Notes under the pieces: generated by a model | Seen by the model: only the letters and a program-made list of their open reading frames with translations | What the model was told of the DNA's origin: nothing | Databases searched by the model: none | In this document: positions 25,725 to 34,307 of the stretch, one piece after another | Numbering within the stretch: position 1 is the stretch's first letter | How the letters are laid out: every line of letters starts with the position of its first letter | Position numbers and translations under genes: made by a program | Assembly (NCBI RefSeq): GCF_000739735.1 | Contig: NZ_BBJF01000005.1 | Span: 744,001-808,000, forward strand | Reading direction: 5' to 3' | Length of the DNA stretch: 64,000 nucleotides | Source of the DNA: Paraburkholderia ginsengisoli NBRC 100965 | Lineage (GTDB): Bacteria; Pseudomonadota; Gammaproteobacteria; Burkholderiales; Burkholderiaceae

Positions 25725-26895
25725 GGGAACCTCGATGGCGCGTGAGAACGTTCAGCACGTTCGTCTTGTTGACCGAACCGCAGTAGGAGCCGTCCGCTTC
25801 GACGACCGGCAGCGGCGCGCGGCTCGCCACCACGCGTTCGACGACGTCGTCGAGCGGCGTGCTGCGGCGGATGCACTCGATCTGGTTGAGTTGCGGCGAC
25901 GCGCTGCCCAACGCATCGCGGCCCACGAAGCCGCGAATCCTGCGCTCGCTATCGAGCACGAATGCGTAGTCGGCGCTGCCGTTGAGCGTGGCCGCGACGC
26001 TCGACGCGTCCATCTGCGGCGAGTGCTGCATCAACGGCACGGCATCGGTCTGCATCAGATCGCCGGCGGTCAGATAGCGGCTCGTGTCGATGCCTTCGAA
26101 GAAAGCCCGCACGTAATCGTCGGCGGGATTGGTGATGATTTCCTGCGGCGTGCCGATCTGCACGACCCGGCCGCCTTCCATGATCGCGATGCGCGTGCCG
26201 ATGCGCATCGCCTCCTCCAGATCGTGCGACACGAACAGGATGGTGCGCTGCTGCTCGCGTTGCAGATTGAGCAGCACGTTCTGCATTTCCTTGCGCTTGA
26301 GCGGATCGAGCGCGGAGAACGCTTCGTCCATGATCATCAGCGACGGGTTGACCGCCAGTGCCCGCGCGAGTCCCACGCGTTGCTGCATGCCGCCCGACAG
26401 CTGGGCCGGCAGCTTCTCTGCGAACGGCGCGAGGCCGACCTGTTCGAGCACAGTCATCGCGCGCGTCTCGCGCTCCTTGCGGCCGACGCCCGCCACTTCG
26501 AGCCCGAACGCCGCGTTCGACAGCACGGTGCGTTGCGGCATCAGCGCGAACGACTGGAACACCATGCTCATGTCCTTGCGGCGCAGCGCGATCAGTTCCT
26601 TGCGCGGCACGCTGGCTACGTCGCGCCCGTCGATCAGCACCTTGCCCGCCGTCGGTTCGACCAGCCGATTGATCAGGCGAATCAGCGTCGACTTGCCCGA
26701 GCCGGACAGGCCCATCAGCACGAAGATTTCGCCCTCCTTCACGTCGAACGAGACGTTATGGACGCCGACGATCTGGCCGGTGCGCGCGAACACCTCTTCT
26801 TTCGTTGCGCCGGCGGCCAGCATGGCGACCGCCTCTTTCGGGCTGGTGCCAAACACCTTGCACAGCCCTTCGACCACGACTTTCGGGGAATTCAT
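25717..26895 (-). CDS. choV: Choline ABC transporter ATP-binding protein ChoV
   Basis: A 392-residue ProV/OpuAA-type ATPase: Walker A GLSGSGKSTLIRL, signature LSGGMQQRVGLARAL and Walker B LMIMDEAFSALDP, followed by two C-terminal CBS domains (about residue 275 onward) that sense ionic strength or ligands in this family. The ATG at 26895 is preferred over an earlier in-frame start at 26922 because a GGAG lies just before it. It leads the choVW-regulator operon. Confidence 0.88.
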   Translation of the reverse strand: MNSPKVVVEGLCKVFGTSPKEAVAMLAAGATKEEVFARTGQIVGVHNVSFDVKEGEIFVLMGLSGSGKSTLIRLINRLVEPTAGKVLIDGRDVASVPRKELIALRRKDMSMVFQSFALMPQRTVLSNAAFGLEVAGVGRKERETRAMTVLEQVGLAPFAEKLPAQLSGGMQQRVGLARALAVNPSLMIMDEAFSALDPLKRKEMQNVLLNLQREQQRTILFVSHDLEEAMRIGTRIAIMEGGRVVQIGTPQEIITNPADDYVRAFFEGIDTSRYLTAGDLMQTDAVPLMQHSPQMDASSVAATLNGSADYAFVLDSERRIRGFVGRDALGSASPQLNQIECIRRSTPLDDVVERVVASRAPLPVVEADGSYCGSVNKTNVLNVLTRHRGSHV

Positions 26896-26966
26896 CGAAT
26901 GCTCTCCTGTGTCGAAACGCACGACAGTGCTGCACGGCGGACGTGCGTCCGCGCTGTGCCTACATA

Positions 26967-27008
26967 GTTGCCAGAAAAAAGTGCGCGTTGCCGACTATTT
27001 GCGACAAC
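26967..27008. promoter_or_regulatory. Candidate regulator sites upstream of choV
   Basis: GTTGCC occurs at 26967-26972 and 26987-26992 (20 bases apart), and TTTGCGACA at 26998-27006, the same 9-mer as in the sdaB promoter. On the minus strand this reads GTCGCAAATA followed at once by GTCGGCAACG, two similar half-sites 10 bases apart. The rest of the 335-base region 26896-27230 holds only the terminator at 27181-27217. Confidence 0.45.
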
Positions 27009-27180
27009 CACATGAGGAAATACGACACCTGCGCGGCGCGCGTGCCGGCGCCGGACGGCGGGAGCCTTGTGGCGCAAGGGTTTGGCGGAGATTGTGAGGG
27101 ATTCGCGAGGATGTCGCGTAAGAGCAAGCAGGCGTGGCGCGGTGCGGGGAAAGCGCGGTGGTGGCGGATGCGGGAAGAGA

Positions 27181-27217
27181 AAAACGAAAAAAGCGGAAGC
27201 GCGAATCATGCGCTCCC
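27181..27217 (-). terminator. Rho-independent terminator of the MFS/tartrate operon
   Basis: On the minus strand GGGAGCGC (27217-27210), a 7-base loop and GCGCTTCC (27202-27195; one mismatch) form a stem followed by GCTTTTTTCGTTTT. It starts 13 bases after the MFS stop codon. Confidence 0.8.
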
Positions 27218-27230
27218 GTCAACCACCCGA

Positions 27231-28526
27231 TCACTGCGGCGCGTGCGCCGCCCGATAACCTCGCCGCCCAATCGCCAGGGTCAGCAAGGCGGACACGGCG
27301 AGACTCGCCGCCACCACATAAAGCCCCGCTGCATAACCGCCGGTCACGCTCTTCAACCAGCCGATCGCGAACGGGCCGACGAAGCCGCCGAGGTTGCCGA
27401 TCGAGTTGATCATCGCGATGCCGGCCGCCGCGCCCGCGCCGGACAGGAACGTACTCGGCATTGCCCACAGCGGCGCCTTCGCCGCGCTGATGCCGACGTT
27501 CACTACCACCAGCGCCATCACGACAGCAAGCGCCGTATTCGCGACACCGGCCCACGCGAGTCCGAGCGCCGCCGCCACGCATGGAATCACCACGTGCCAG
27601 GTGCGCTCGCCGCGGCGGTCCGAACGGCGCGCCCACCACACCATGCCGAGCACCGCGAGCACGCTCGGAATCGCATTCAACGCGCCGGTGCCGAGTGCGC
27701 TGAAACCGAATTGCCGGATGATCAGCGGCGCCCACAAGCCCAGCGTGTAGAGACCCGCGGACGTGCCGAAGTAGATCATCGCGAGTATCCACACACGCAG
27801 ATCGCGTAACGCGGCGAGCGCGCCTTCGGCATGTCCCGCTTGCGATTCGCGGCCGCGGCGCTCGTCGCGCAAGGTGGTAATGAGCCACGCTTTTTCATCC
27901 GCGGCGAGCCACTTCGCCTTTTCCGGCGAATCGGTGAGCGCCTTCAGCACCACGAAGCCAAGCAGCACGGCTGGAATCGCTTCGATAATGAACAGCCATT
28001 GCCAGTCCTTCAGGCCGAACAGCGCGGGCATCTGCATGATCGCGCCGGAAATCGGCGAGCCGATCGCCGTCGACAACGGCGCGGCCGCCATGAACGCGGC
28101 AGCGGCCACGGCACGCTGACGCGCCGGAAACCACTGGCTCAGATAGAGAATGATGCCGGGAAAGAACCCGGCCTCGGCGACGCCGAGCAGAAAGCGCAGC
28201 GTATAGAACGAGTTCGGCCCGGTCACAAACGCCGAAGCCGCGGAGACGAGCCCCCACGTGACCATCACGCGAGCAATCCAGATGCGCGCGCCGACCTTGT
28301 GCAGTATCAGGTTCGACGGCACCTCGAACAGAAAATAGCCGAGAAAGAAGATGCCGCCGCCGAGGCCGAACATGGTCGGCGTGAGGCCGAGGTCCTGGTT
28401 CATCGTCATCGCCGCGAAGCCGACGTTCACGCGATCGAGAAAGCTGACGAAATACAACAGCATCACGAACGGCAAAATGCGCCAGGTCAGCTTGCGAACC
28501 ACACGGGCTTGCAATTCATTGTTCAT
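27231..28526 (-). CDS. MFS transporter, anion:cation symporter (tartrate/phthalate permease) type
   Basis: A 431-residue twelve-helix carrier. The N-terminal RILPFVMLLYFVSFLDRVNVGFA and GYFLFEVPSNLILHKVGARIW segments are signatures of the ACS family that moves organic anions such as tartrate, glucarate or 4-hydroxyphenylacetate. The ATG at 28526 follows GGAGA at proper distance. It is downstream of a tartrate/D-malate dehydrogenase gene (98-base gap), so a hydroxy-dicarboxylate is the likely cargo. Confidence 0.87.
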   Translation of the reverse strand: MNNELQARVVRKLTWRILPFVMLLYFVSFLDRVNVGFAAMTMNQDLGLTPTMFGLGGGIFFLGYFLFEVPSNLILHKVGARIWIARVMVTWGLVSAASAFVTGPNSFYTLRFLLGVAEAGFFPGIILYLSQWFPARQRAVAAAAFMAAAPLSTAIGSPISGAIMQMPALFGLKDWQWLFIIEAIPAVLLGFVVLKALTDSPEKAKWLAADEKAWLITTLRDERRGRESQAGHAEGALAALRDLRVWILAMIYFGTSAGLYTLGLWAPLIIRQFGFSALGTGALNAIPSVLAVLGMVWWARRSDRRGERTWHVVIPCVAAALGLAWAGVANTALAVVMALVVVNVGISAAKAPLWAMPSTFLSGAGAAAGIAMINSIGNLGGFVGPFAIGWLKSVTGGYAAGLYVVAASLAVSALLTLAIGRRGYRAAHAPQ

Positions 28527-28624
28527 GCCTGTCTCCACTCAATCTCTGCATGGGTGCAGTGAGATCGCCCGTGACGGGTCCGCCCGGGCGTTTATGTTTT
28601 TTGTGTGAGATTGCGGGCGACGCT

Positions 28625-29722
28625 TCAGGCCGCCTGCGCGGTCGCCACGTTCGCTGGCGAGGCGAGCAACGCGCAGACCGCGTCGGTCACCTGCACAGTG
28701 GTCGCGTTGCCGCCGAGGTCGCCGGTATGCAGCGACGCATCCGCGGTCACGCGTTCGATCGCCGCCATCAAGCGGCGCGCGGCGTCGTGCTCGCCGAGAT
28801 GATCGAGCATCATCACCGCCGACCAGAATGTGCCGACCGGATTCGCGAGACCTTTGCCCATGATGTCGAACGCGGAGCCGTGAATCGGCTCGAACATCGA
28901 CGGATAGCGGCGCTCCGGATCGAGGTTGGCCGTCGGCGCGATGCCGAGGCTGCCCGCGAGCGCGGCCGCGAGATCGCTGAGAATATCGGCGTGCAGGTTG
29001 GTGGCGACGATCGTGTCGAGCGTGGCAGGCCGGTTCACCATGCGCGCGGTCGCCGCGTCGACCAGTTCCTTGTCCCAATGCACGTCGGGAAACTCTTTCG
29101 AAATCTGCAATGCGATCTCATCCCACATCACCATTGCGTGACGCTGCGCGTTGCTCTTGGTGATCACCGTCAGCAGCTTGCGCGGCCGCGATTGCGCGAG
29201 CCGGAACGCGAAGCGCAGAATCCGTTCGACACCGGCGCGGGTCATCATCGAGACGTCGGTCGCGACTTCGATCGGATGGCCCTGATGCGCACGGCCGCCC
29301 ACGCCCGCATACTCGCCCTCCGAGTTTTCACGCACGATCACCCAGTCCAGATCCTGCGGCGTGCAGCGTTTCAACGGCGCGTCGATACCGGGCAGGATGC
29401 GCGTGGGCCGCACGTTCGCGTACTGATCGAAGCCCTGGCAGATCTTCAGGCGCAGACCCCACAGCGTCACGTGATCGGGAATATGCGGATCGCCCGCCGA
29501 GCCGAAGAGGATCGCGTCCTTGTCGCGCAACGCGTCGAGGCCGTCGGCCGGCATCATCACGCCATGCTCGCGGTAGTAGTCGCCGCCCCAATCGAAGCTC
29601 TCGAACTCGAAACCGAACGCGTCGCTGCGCGCGGCGATCGCTTCGAGCACGCGCTGGCCGGCCGGTACGACCTCCTTGCCGATGCCGTCGCCGGGAATGG
29701 TTGCAATGCGGTAGGTCTTCAT
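28625..29722 (-). CDS. Tartrate / D-malate dehydrogenase (isocitrate/isopropylmalate dehydrogenase family)
   Basis: A 365-residue decarboxylating dehydrogenase starting MKTYRIATIPGDGIGKEVVP. It has the substrate loop DWVIVRENSEGEYAGVGG and the metal/NAD segment VATNLHADILSDLAAALAGSLG, then MFEPIHGSAFDIMGKGLANP. These place it with TtuC/DmlA enzymes that oxidise tartrate or D-malate with NAD, not with leucine biosynthesis enzymes. AAGGAG precedes the ATG. Divergent LysR regulator and downstream transporter complete a small uptake-and-use unit. Confidence 0.88.
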   Translation of the reverse strand: MKTYRIATIPGDGIGKEVVPAGQRVLEAIAARSDAFGFEFESFDWGGDYYREHGVMMPADGLDALRDKDAILFGSAGDPHIPDHVTLWGLRLKICQGFDQYANVRPTRILPGIDAPLKRCTPQDLDWVIVRENSEGEYAGVGGRAHQGHPIEVATDVSMMTRAGVERILRFAFRLAQSRPRKLLTVITKSNAQRHAMVMWDEIALQISKEFPDVHWDKELVDAATARMVNRPATLDTIVATNLHADILSDLAAALAGSLGIAPTANLDPERRYPSMFEPIHGSAFDIMGKGLANPVGTFWSAVMMLDHLGEHDAARRLMAAIERVTADASLHTGDLGGNATTVQVTDAVCALLASPANVATAQAA

Positions 29723-29805
29723 CGAGTGTCTCCTTCGTGTTGAATGCATGGCTGCATCGTAGAACGGCGACCGCCCGCGAAAACGCTGCTAGACTCAAAC
29801 CATCC

Positions 29806-29820
29806 TTAACCGCAGATTAA
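29806..29820. promoter_or_regulatory. LysR-type binding box
   Basis: TTAACCGCAGATTAA, a TTAA-N7-TTAA dyad containing the T-N11-A core of LysR-type regulators, lies between the divergent dehydrogenase and LysR genes, 16 bases before the LysR start codon. Position fits autorepression with activation of the dehydrogenase. Confidence 0.55.
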
Positions 29821-29836
29821 CAATGGACCGGCTTCC

Positions 29837-30748
29837 ATGAGCGCGTCGATACAACCGGACGATCTCGCGTTCTTCTCCACGCTCGCCGCCAGCGGCAGTC
29901 TCACGGCGGCCGCGCGCGAGCTCGGCCTGAGCACGGCGGCGGTGAGCAAGCACCTCGCGCAAATGGAAACGCGCGCGGGCGTGTCGCTCGTCAATCGCAC
30001 GACGCGCCGCATGAGCCTGACGCCGGAAGGCGATCTGTACCTGACGCGGGCGCGCCGCATCCTCGGCGAAATGGACGACCTCGCGCAACTGCTCGGCGGC
30101 TCGCAGGCGACGCCCAAAGGCCTGCTGCGCGTGAACGCGACGCTCGGTTTCGGCCGCAGCCATGTGGCTCCGCTGATCTCGAAGTTCGTGCGGCGCTTTC
30201 CCGAGGTGGACGTGCAGTTGCAACTTTCGGTCGACCCGCCGCCGATCAGCGAGGACGCCTTCGACGTGTGCGTGCGTTTCGGCGAGCCGCCCGATGCACG
30301 CGTGATCGCGCGCCGTGTCGCGCCGAACCGGCGCTTGCTGTGCGCGTCGCCGGCCTATCTTGCGGAACGGCGTGCGCCGCGCAGCCCGGCGGAGTTAGCG
30401 CAGCACAACTGCATCGGTATTCGCCAGGGCGACGACGGCTACGGCCTATGGCGTCTGACGAGCGGACGCGGCGCAAGCGAAAAAACGGAGACGGTCCGTG
30501 TGCGCGGCAACCTCACGACCAACGACGGTGAAATCGCGGTGAAGTGGGCGCTCGACGGACTGGGGCTCCTGATGCGCGCGGAGTGGGATATTGTGGAGTA
30601 TCTCGCCGATGGCCGGCTCGTTCATGTGCTGCCCGACTACCGCACGCCGGGCGCCGACATCTATGCGGTCTATCCGCAGCAGTTACAGATGACCGCGCGG
30701 GTCAAGGCGTTCGTCGACATGCTGGTCGAAACGCTCGGCGCGCGTTGA
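29837..30748 (+). CDS. LysR family regulator of the tartrate/D-malate unit
   Basis: A 303-residue LysR-type protein: winged helix at residues 5-65 (ASGSLTAAARELGLSTAAVSKHLAQMETR) and a periplasmic-binding-like effector domain (residues about 95-300). It resembles DmlR-type regulators that sit divergent from D-malate dehydrogenase genes. The effector is probably the transported hydroxy acid. Confidence 0.88.
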   Translation: MSASIQPDDLAFFSTLAASGSLTAAARELGLSTAAVSKHLAQMETRAGVSLVNRTTRRMSLTPEGDLYLTRARRILGEMDDLAQLLGGSQATPKGLLRVNATLGFGRSHVAPLISKFVRRFPEVDVQLQLSVDPPPISEDAFDVCVRFGEPPDARVIARRVAPNRRLLCASPAYLAERRAPRSPAELAQHNCIGIRQGDDGYGLWRLTSGRGASEKTETVRVRGNLTTNDGEIAVKWALDGLGLLMRAEWDIVEYLADGRLVHVLPDYRTPGADIYAVYPQQLQMTARVKAFVDMLVETLGAR

Positions 30749-30791
30749 ACCGAATTGCTTCGCGCCGAGCCTCTCTGCCTGCCGTTACCGC

Positions 30792-31091
30792 TTACTGGCT
30801 TGCGCCCGCGGCCTTCTTCTCCGCCTGCTGGAGCTTGTTCGGATAGCTCGGGTCGTTCGCGGCCGGCTGGTAGCCCGCGTCTTCGAGCTTCTTCAACTCG
30901 GCGTTCTTCTTCGCGCGGGCTTCCTTGTGTGCCGCCTTCCGCTCGGCTTTGGTCGGCTTGGCGGGCGTCGTGCTGGACGGAGCAGCGTTGGGGGTGCCGT
31001 TGTCCTGCGCCACGGCGAGCGAAATGCTGCCTGCCATCATGGCGACGACCGAAACCCCAAGCATGATTCGTTTAATGGCAAAGCTCTTCAT
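30792..31091 (-). CDS. DUF4148-type small periplasmic protein
   Basis: A 99-residue protein with a signal peptide (MKSFAIKRIMLGVSVVAMMA through SLAVAQ) and a Lys/Ala-rich body (KPTKAERKAAHKEARAKKNAEL) followed by LEDAGYQPAANDPSYPNKLQQAEKKA, the typical DUF4148 signature of Burkholderiales. Function unknown. The ATG at 31091 is preferred over an open upstream extension because the signal peptide starts there. A CTGCATAGCAG element lies 100 bases upstream. Confidence 0.8.
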   Translation of the reverse strand: MKSFAIKRIMLGVSVVAMMAGSISLAVAQDNGTPNAAPSSTTPAKPTKAERKAAHKEARAKKNAELKKLEDAGYQPAANDPSYPNKLQQAEKKAAGASQ

Positions 31092-31190
31092 AACTGATAT
31101 CCCCTCTGGAGAGTTGGCAATAACACTGAAGTCTGTCTGCGAGATGTCGTTCATCACGGCGAGCGGCACGCAATGTTCAGCATGGGCTCG

Positions 31191-31346
31191 CTGCATAGCA
31201 GCTTACAGGCAAACGGCGCGATCTGAGCGAGGCGTTGTCGCATTGCAGCGTCAGTCCAAGGTTGCGTGATCGGATGGCCAATGGTAGTCGCCGATGCTCG
31301 TTCAAGCTGTTTTCGGCCGCTCGGGTCGTGGTTCTGCAATGCAGAA
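31191..31346. promoter_or_regulatory. Cluster of TGCAWTGCA-type operator elements
   Basis: Within the 698-base region 31092-31789, which has no credible gene, three related elements occur: CTGCATAGCAG (31191-31201), GCATTGCAG (31240-31248) and the perfect 7-1-7 palindrome TTCTGCAATGCAGAA (31332-31346). The last is followed by TATTGG, as the aldolase site is by TACTGG. They face the DUF4148 gene on the left and the porin promoter on the right. Confidence 0.55.
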
Positions 31347-31467
31347 TATTGGAGTGAGCATAACGACACGATTAACACTCGCTTACTCGACTTCTACCCC
31401 TTGATTAGAGACGCTTATCTGAAAATTGCGCAGCGCAGCCCGCGCCAGGTGTTTTCCCTATTTCAGC

Positions 31468-31528
31468 CTGCATTGCAGTCCACCTCATGATTTTCCCCGT
31501 TGACACCGCACGAACGGTCGTGCCAAAT
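31468..31528 (+). promoter_or_regulatory. Porin promoter with upstream palindromic operator
   Basis: CTGCATTGCAG (31468-31478) is centred 27 bases before a TTGACA -35 box (31500-31505); a 17-base spacer leads to CCAAAT (31523-31528). The spacer and -10 share CGAACGnTCGTGCCAAATT with the ABC transporter promoter at 34061-34124, which has the same operator at almost the same distance. The centre near -63 suits an activator. Confidence 0.65.
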
Positions 31529-31789
31529 TGCGCCTGCATCTTACGCGCGAGCACGCAAGCGATGAGCGCGTCATAACGACGGCGCGTCCGTCGATCACGA
31601 CAGCCGCAAGCGAAAACGCATTCAACTCAGGCGCGCACCTGCCGACCCGATATTTCGCACCCCTTAACGGTTTGCGAAGGAACGCTTTCCTCCGTCGAAA
31701 TCGCCGTGCGCAGCAGATCGCCTGAACCGTGTAGCACCCGCCGTACCCGCCAGTTCATTCGATTCCAAAAAAACAAGGAGACACGCAGC

Positions 31790-32881
31790 ATGCCTACAAG
31801 TCGTCGCAATCGGATTGGTGTCATTCTCGGATTGATGGGTGCGTGCGCATTGGGCGCGGCCCACTGCGCACATGCGCAAAGCAGCGTCACGCTGTACGGG
31901 ATCCTCGACGCGTCGCTGCTCTACACCAATAAAACGCTCGACCCCGCGACCGGCCAGAGCGCCGGTCATCAATACGCGTTCACCGACAGCGGCCTGTCCG
32001 GCTCGCGCTTCGGCATGCGCGGCGCCGAAGACCTCGGCGGCGGCATGCGGGCGATCTTCCAGCTGGAAAGCGGCATCAGCGTCGCCACCGGCGCGCTCGG
32101 CAATTCGAACGACAACCTGTTCGGCCGCCAGGCCTATGTCGGCGTGGAGAGCCGCTTCGGCACGGTCAAGGCCGGCTTGCAGTTCTCGCCGTTCTTTCTC
32201 GCGGTGTACGACTTCGATCCGCGCGATATGTCGTACTTCGGCAGCGGCCTCGTCACCTATCTGGACAATGTCTACGTGACGGGCCTGTTCAATCCCAATG
32301 GCATTTCATACACGTCGCCGGAAATTGCGGGGCTGCAGGCCAGTGCGATGCTGGCGCTCGGCGGCGCTGCCGGCGATTTTCAGGCGGGCCGCCAGTACTC
32401 GGCCAGCCTGCGCTATCACCTCGGTTCGCTGACGGTCGATGCCGCGCTCTACAGCGGCAACGCCGGCGGCAGCGCGGCGTCGATCCCGGTGCCGAGCGTG
32501 GTCGAGTTCAACGGCCGCGCGCTCGGCGCGAGCTACGTGTTCAACGACCTCACGGTGAAAGCGTCGTACGTGCAGTACAAAGTCGCGGGCTCGTTCAACA
32601 ATCGTGTCTATTCAGGCGGCGCGAGCTACCGCATCACGCCGGCGCTGAACGTCGACGCCGGCGTGTGGGTCACGCGCGACGCGAACGAATCGTCGAACAA
32701 CTCGATACTGGCGTCGACCGGACTCACGTATTCGCTGTCGAAGGCCACCGTCACGTATGGACAGGTCGGCTTCGTGACGAATCACGGCGGCATGCACACC
32801 GGACTCTCGGTCAACAACGCGCTGAATCTCGCGACCGGCACGACGGCCGGCGTGAATGTCGGCATTCGCCATACGTTCTAG
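31790..32881 (+). CDS. Gram-negative porin, Burkholderiales OmpC/Gram_neg_porins type
   Basis: A 363-residue outer membrane protein: signal peptide (MPTSRRNRIGVILGLMGACAL to AHAQ), then SSVTLYGILDASLLYTN, the standard start of Burkholderia trimeric porins, alternating beta-strand pattern and a C-terminal Phe (GVNVGIRHTF) needed for outer-membrane assembly. AAGGAGAC precedes the ATG. Shared promoter layout with the LivHMGF-type transporter suggests it lets the same substrate through the outer membrane. Confidence 0.9.
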   Translation: MPTSRRNRIGVILGLMGACALGAAHCAHAQSSVTLYGILDASLLYTNKTLDPATGQSAGHQYAFTDSGLSGSRFGMRGAEDLGGGMRAIFQLESGISVATGALGNSNDNLFGRQAYVGVESRFGTVKAGLQFSPFFLAVYDFDPRDMSYFGSGLVTYLDNVYVTGLFNPNGISYTSPEIAGLQASAMLALGGAAGDFQAGRQYSASLRYHLGSLTVDAALYSGNAGGSAASIPVPSVVEFNGRALGASYVFNDLTVKASYVQYKVAGSFNNRVYSGGASYRITPALNVDAGVWVTRDANESSNNSILASTGLTYSLSKATVTYGQVGFVTNHGGMHTGLSVNNALNLATGTTAGVNVGIRHTF

Positions 32882-32932
32882 CGCAAACGTGGTGGCCGCG
32901 TGTTCCGATCGAAGCGCCAGAAGCAACCGACC

Positions 32933-32955
32933 GATGCGCCGCTGAGCGGCGCATC
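32933..32955. terminator. Hairpin between convergent porin and aldolase genes
   Basis: A perfect 10-base-pair stem (GATGCGCCGC / GCGGCGCATC) with a 3-base loop, 52 bases after the porin stop. No T-run on either strand. Confidence 0.5.
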
Positions 32956-32994
32956 GCGTCATGCGCGCGGCCGTCTATGCATGCGCCCGGCGGG

Positions 32995-33762
32995 CTACTG
33001 ATCGAAGCCGGGATTGCGCCGCGTCAAGCGACGCAGCAAGCCGGGCCACACGAGATCGGCGCCCTTGCCTTTGCTCACTTCGCGCGCCTGCTCTCCCATC
33101 GTTGCGATGATCGATTGCGGCACGTCGATCAGTTTGCCGCCCGCCTGCGCGAGGATCTGGATACGGCATGACGTCTCGAACAGGTACATCGCCTGAAATG
33201 CTTCGGCCACCGAACGACCGCAGGTCAGCAAGCCGTGATTGCGCAGCATCATGTAATTGGCGTTGCCGAGGTCGGCGACGAGCGTCGCCTTTTCGGCGTC
33301 ACGCAAAGCGACGCCTTCGTAGTCGTGATACGCGAGGTTCGTCAACACGAAGCCCGACTGCTGCGATAGCGGCAGCAGACCGTCCTGCTGCGCGGCGACG
33401 GCGACGCCATAAGCGGTATGCGTATGCAGCACACAATTGACGTTGGGCCGCGCGTCGTGCACGGCGCTATGAATCACGAAGCCGGCGGGATTCACGTCGA
33501 AGGTTGTCGGCATCACGGGACGCCCTTCGTGGTCCACCTTGACCAGGCTCGACGCGGTAATCTCCTCGAAAAAAAGGCCGTATGGATTGATCAGGAACTC
33601 ATGCTCGTGCCCCGGCACGCGCGCCGAAATATGCGTGAACACCAGATCGTCCCAGCCGAACAACGCGACCAGCCGGTACGCGGCCGCGAGATCGACGCGG
33701 ACTTGCCACTCTTCGGGCGACACCATGTGACGAACGCTGGGAATGTCGAGTGCGGGATTCAT
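32995..33762 (-). CDS. Class II aldolase/adducin family protein
   Basis: A 255-residue protein from the ATG at 33762 (MNPALDIPSVRHMVSPEEW). It has the family zinc-histidine segments FTHISARVPGHEHEFLINP and NCVLHTHTAYGVAVAAQ and the NYMMLRNHGLLTCGRSVAEAF region. Members cleave or decarboxylate sugar-phosphate-like and hydroxy-acid substrates, but many Burkholderia versions are uncharacterised. A perfect copy of the TTCTGCAWTGCAGAA operator lies about 100 bases upstream, tying it to the transporter and porin. The substrate is not identifiable. Confidence 0.87.
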   Translation of the reverse strand: MNPALDIPSVRHMVSPEEWQVRVDLAAAYRLVALFGWDDLVFTHISARVPGHEHEFLINPYGLFFEEITASSLVKVDHEGRPVMPTTFDVNPAGFVIHSAVHDARPNVNCVLHTHTAYGVAVAAQQDGLLPLSQQSGFVLTNLAYHDYEGVALRDAEKATLVADLGNANYMMLRNHGLLTCGRSVAEAFQAMYLFETSCRIQILAQAGGKLIDVPQSIIATMGEQAREVSKGKGADLVWPGLLRRLTRRNPGFDQ

Positions 33763-33859
33763 GACGGACCTTGAAGAGAGCGCGCGCGGACACAGCCGCA
33801 TCACGGTGGAGTCGCGCGTGAGTACGAAACGAAGCGCGTCATCGGCTGGAGAGTTGAAT

Positions 33860-33874
33860 TTCTGCATTGCAGAA
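33860..33874 (-). promoter_or_regulatory. Palindromic operator upstream of the aldolase gene
   Basis: TTCTGCATTGCAGAA, a perfect 7-1-7 inverted repeat. On the minus strand an ATGACG hexamer starts 25 bases from its centre, similar to the -35 spacing at the porin and transporter promoters. The divergent region 33763-34307 (545 bases) holds no gene, only this site and the transporter promoter. Confidence 0.65.
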
Positions 33875-34060
33875 TACTGGCGCGAATGAAGCAGTGTCAA
33901 GATAGTTAGCAGGCGTCGCCATTACGAGATATGAAGCGCTCGCCCGCGAATGAGCGATCCATGCGTAACGCAAGTCACGCTGCGCCTTCTCACGCATTCA
34001 CCCCGCGCCCGGCGAATACGCCGACACATCTCGACAAAGATCTCAGTGACTTCCCTGAAA

Positions 34061-34124
34061 ATCTGCAATGCAGAACATGCAAATACAAAACCCTATTGAC
34101 GCAAAGCGAACGCTCGTGCCAAAT
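34061..34124 (+). promoter_or_regulatory. Promoter and operator of the LivHMGF-type transporter operon
   Basis: ATCTGCAATGCAGAA (34061-34075) is centred 28 bases before TTGACG (34096-34101); after a 17-base spacer comes CCAAAT (34119-34124). The stretch CGAACGCTCGTGCCAAATT is nearly identical to the porin promoter. About 185 bases of leader separate it from the first gene. Confidence 0.65.
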
Positions 34125-34307
34125 TTCTCCCGCACCACCCACATCGCGTTCAGAAGTCTGCGCCTTCATGGCGCGTTTTAAACCGTTGGCACCCGTCGTC
34201 TGGTTCGAGCAGCGGCGGTTGTCCCGTCCGCAAGTCAGGCACGTCGCGCGGCAATCCCTGAAGCCAGGGCCGCGCTCGCGAGGTGCCGAGTTGGAGGGTG
34301 TCAAAGC

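Noticed and set aside
32882..32994. Remnant of a mobile element near the porin
   Set aside because: Only a short hairpin fitting a convergent-gene terminator is present; no transposase fragment or terminal repeats.
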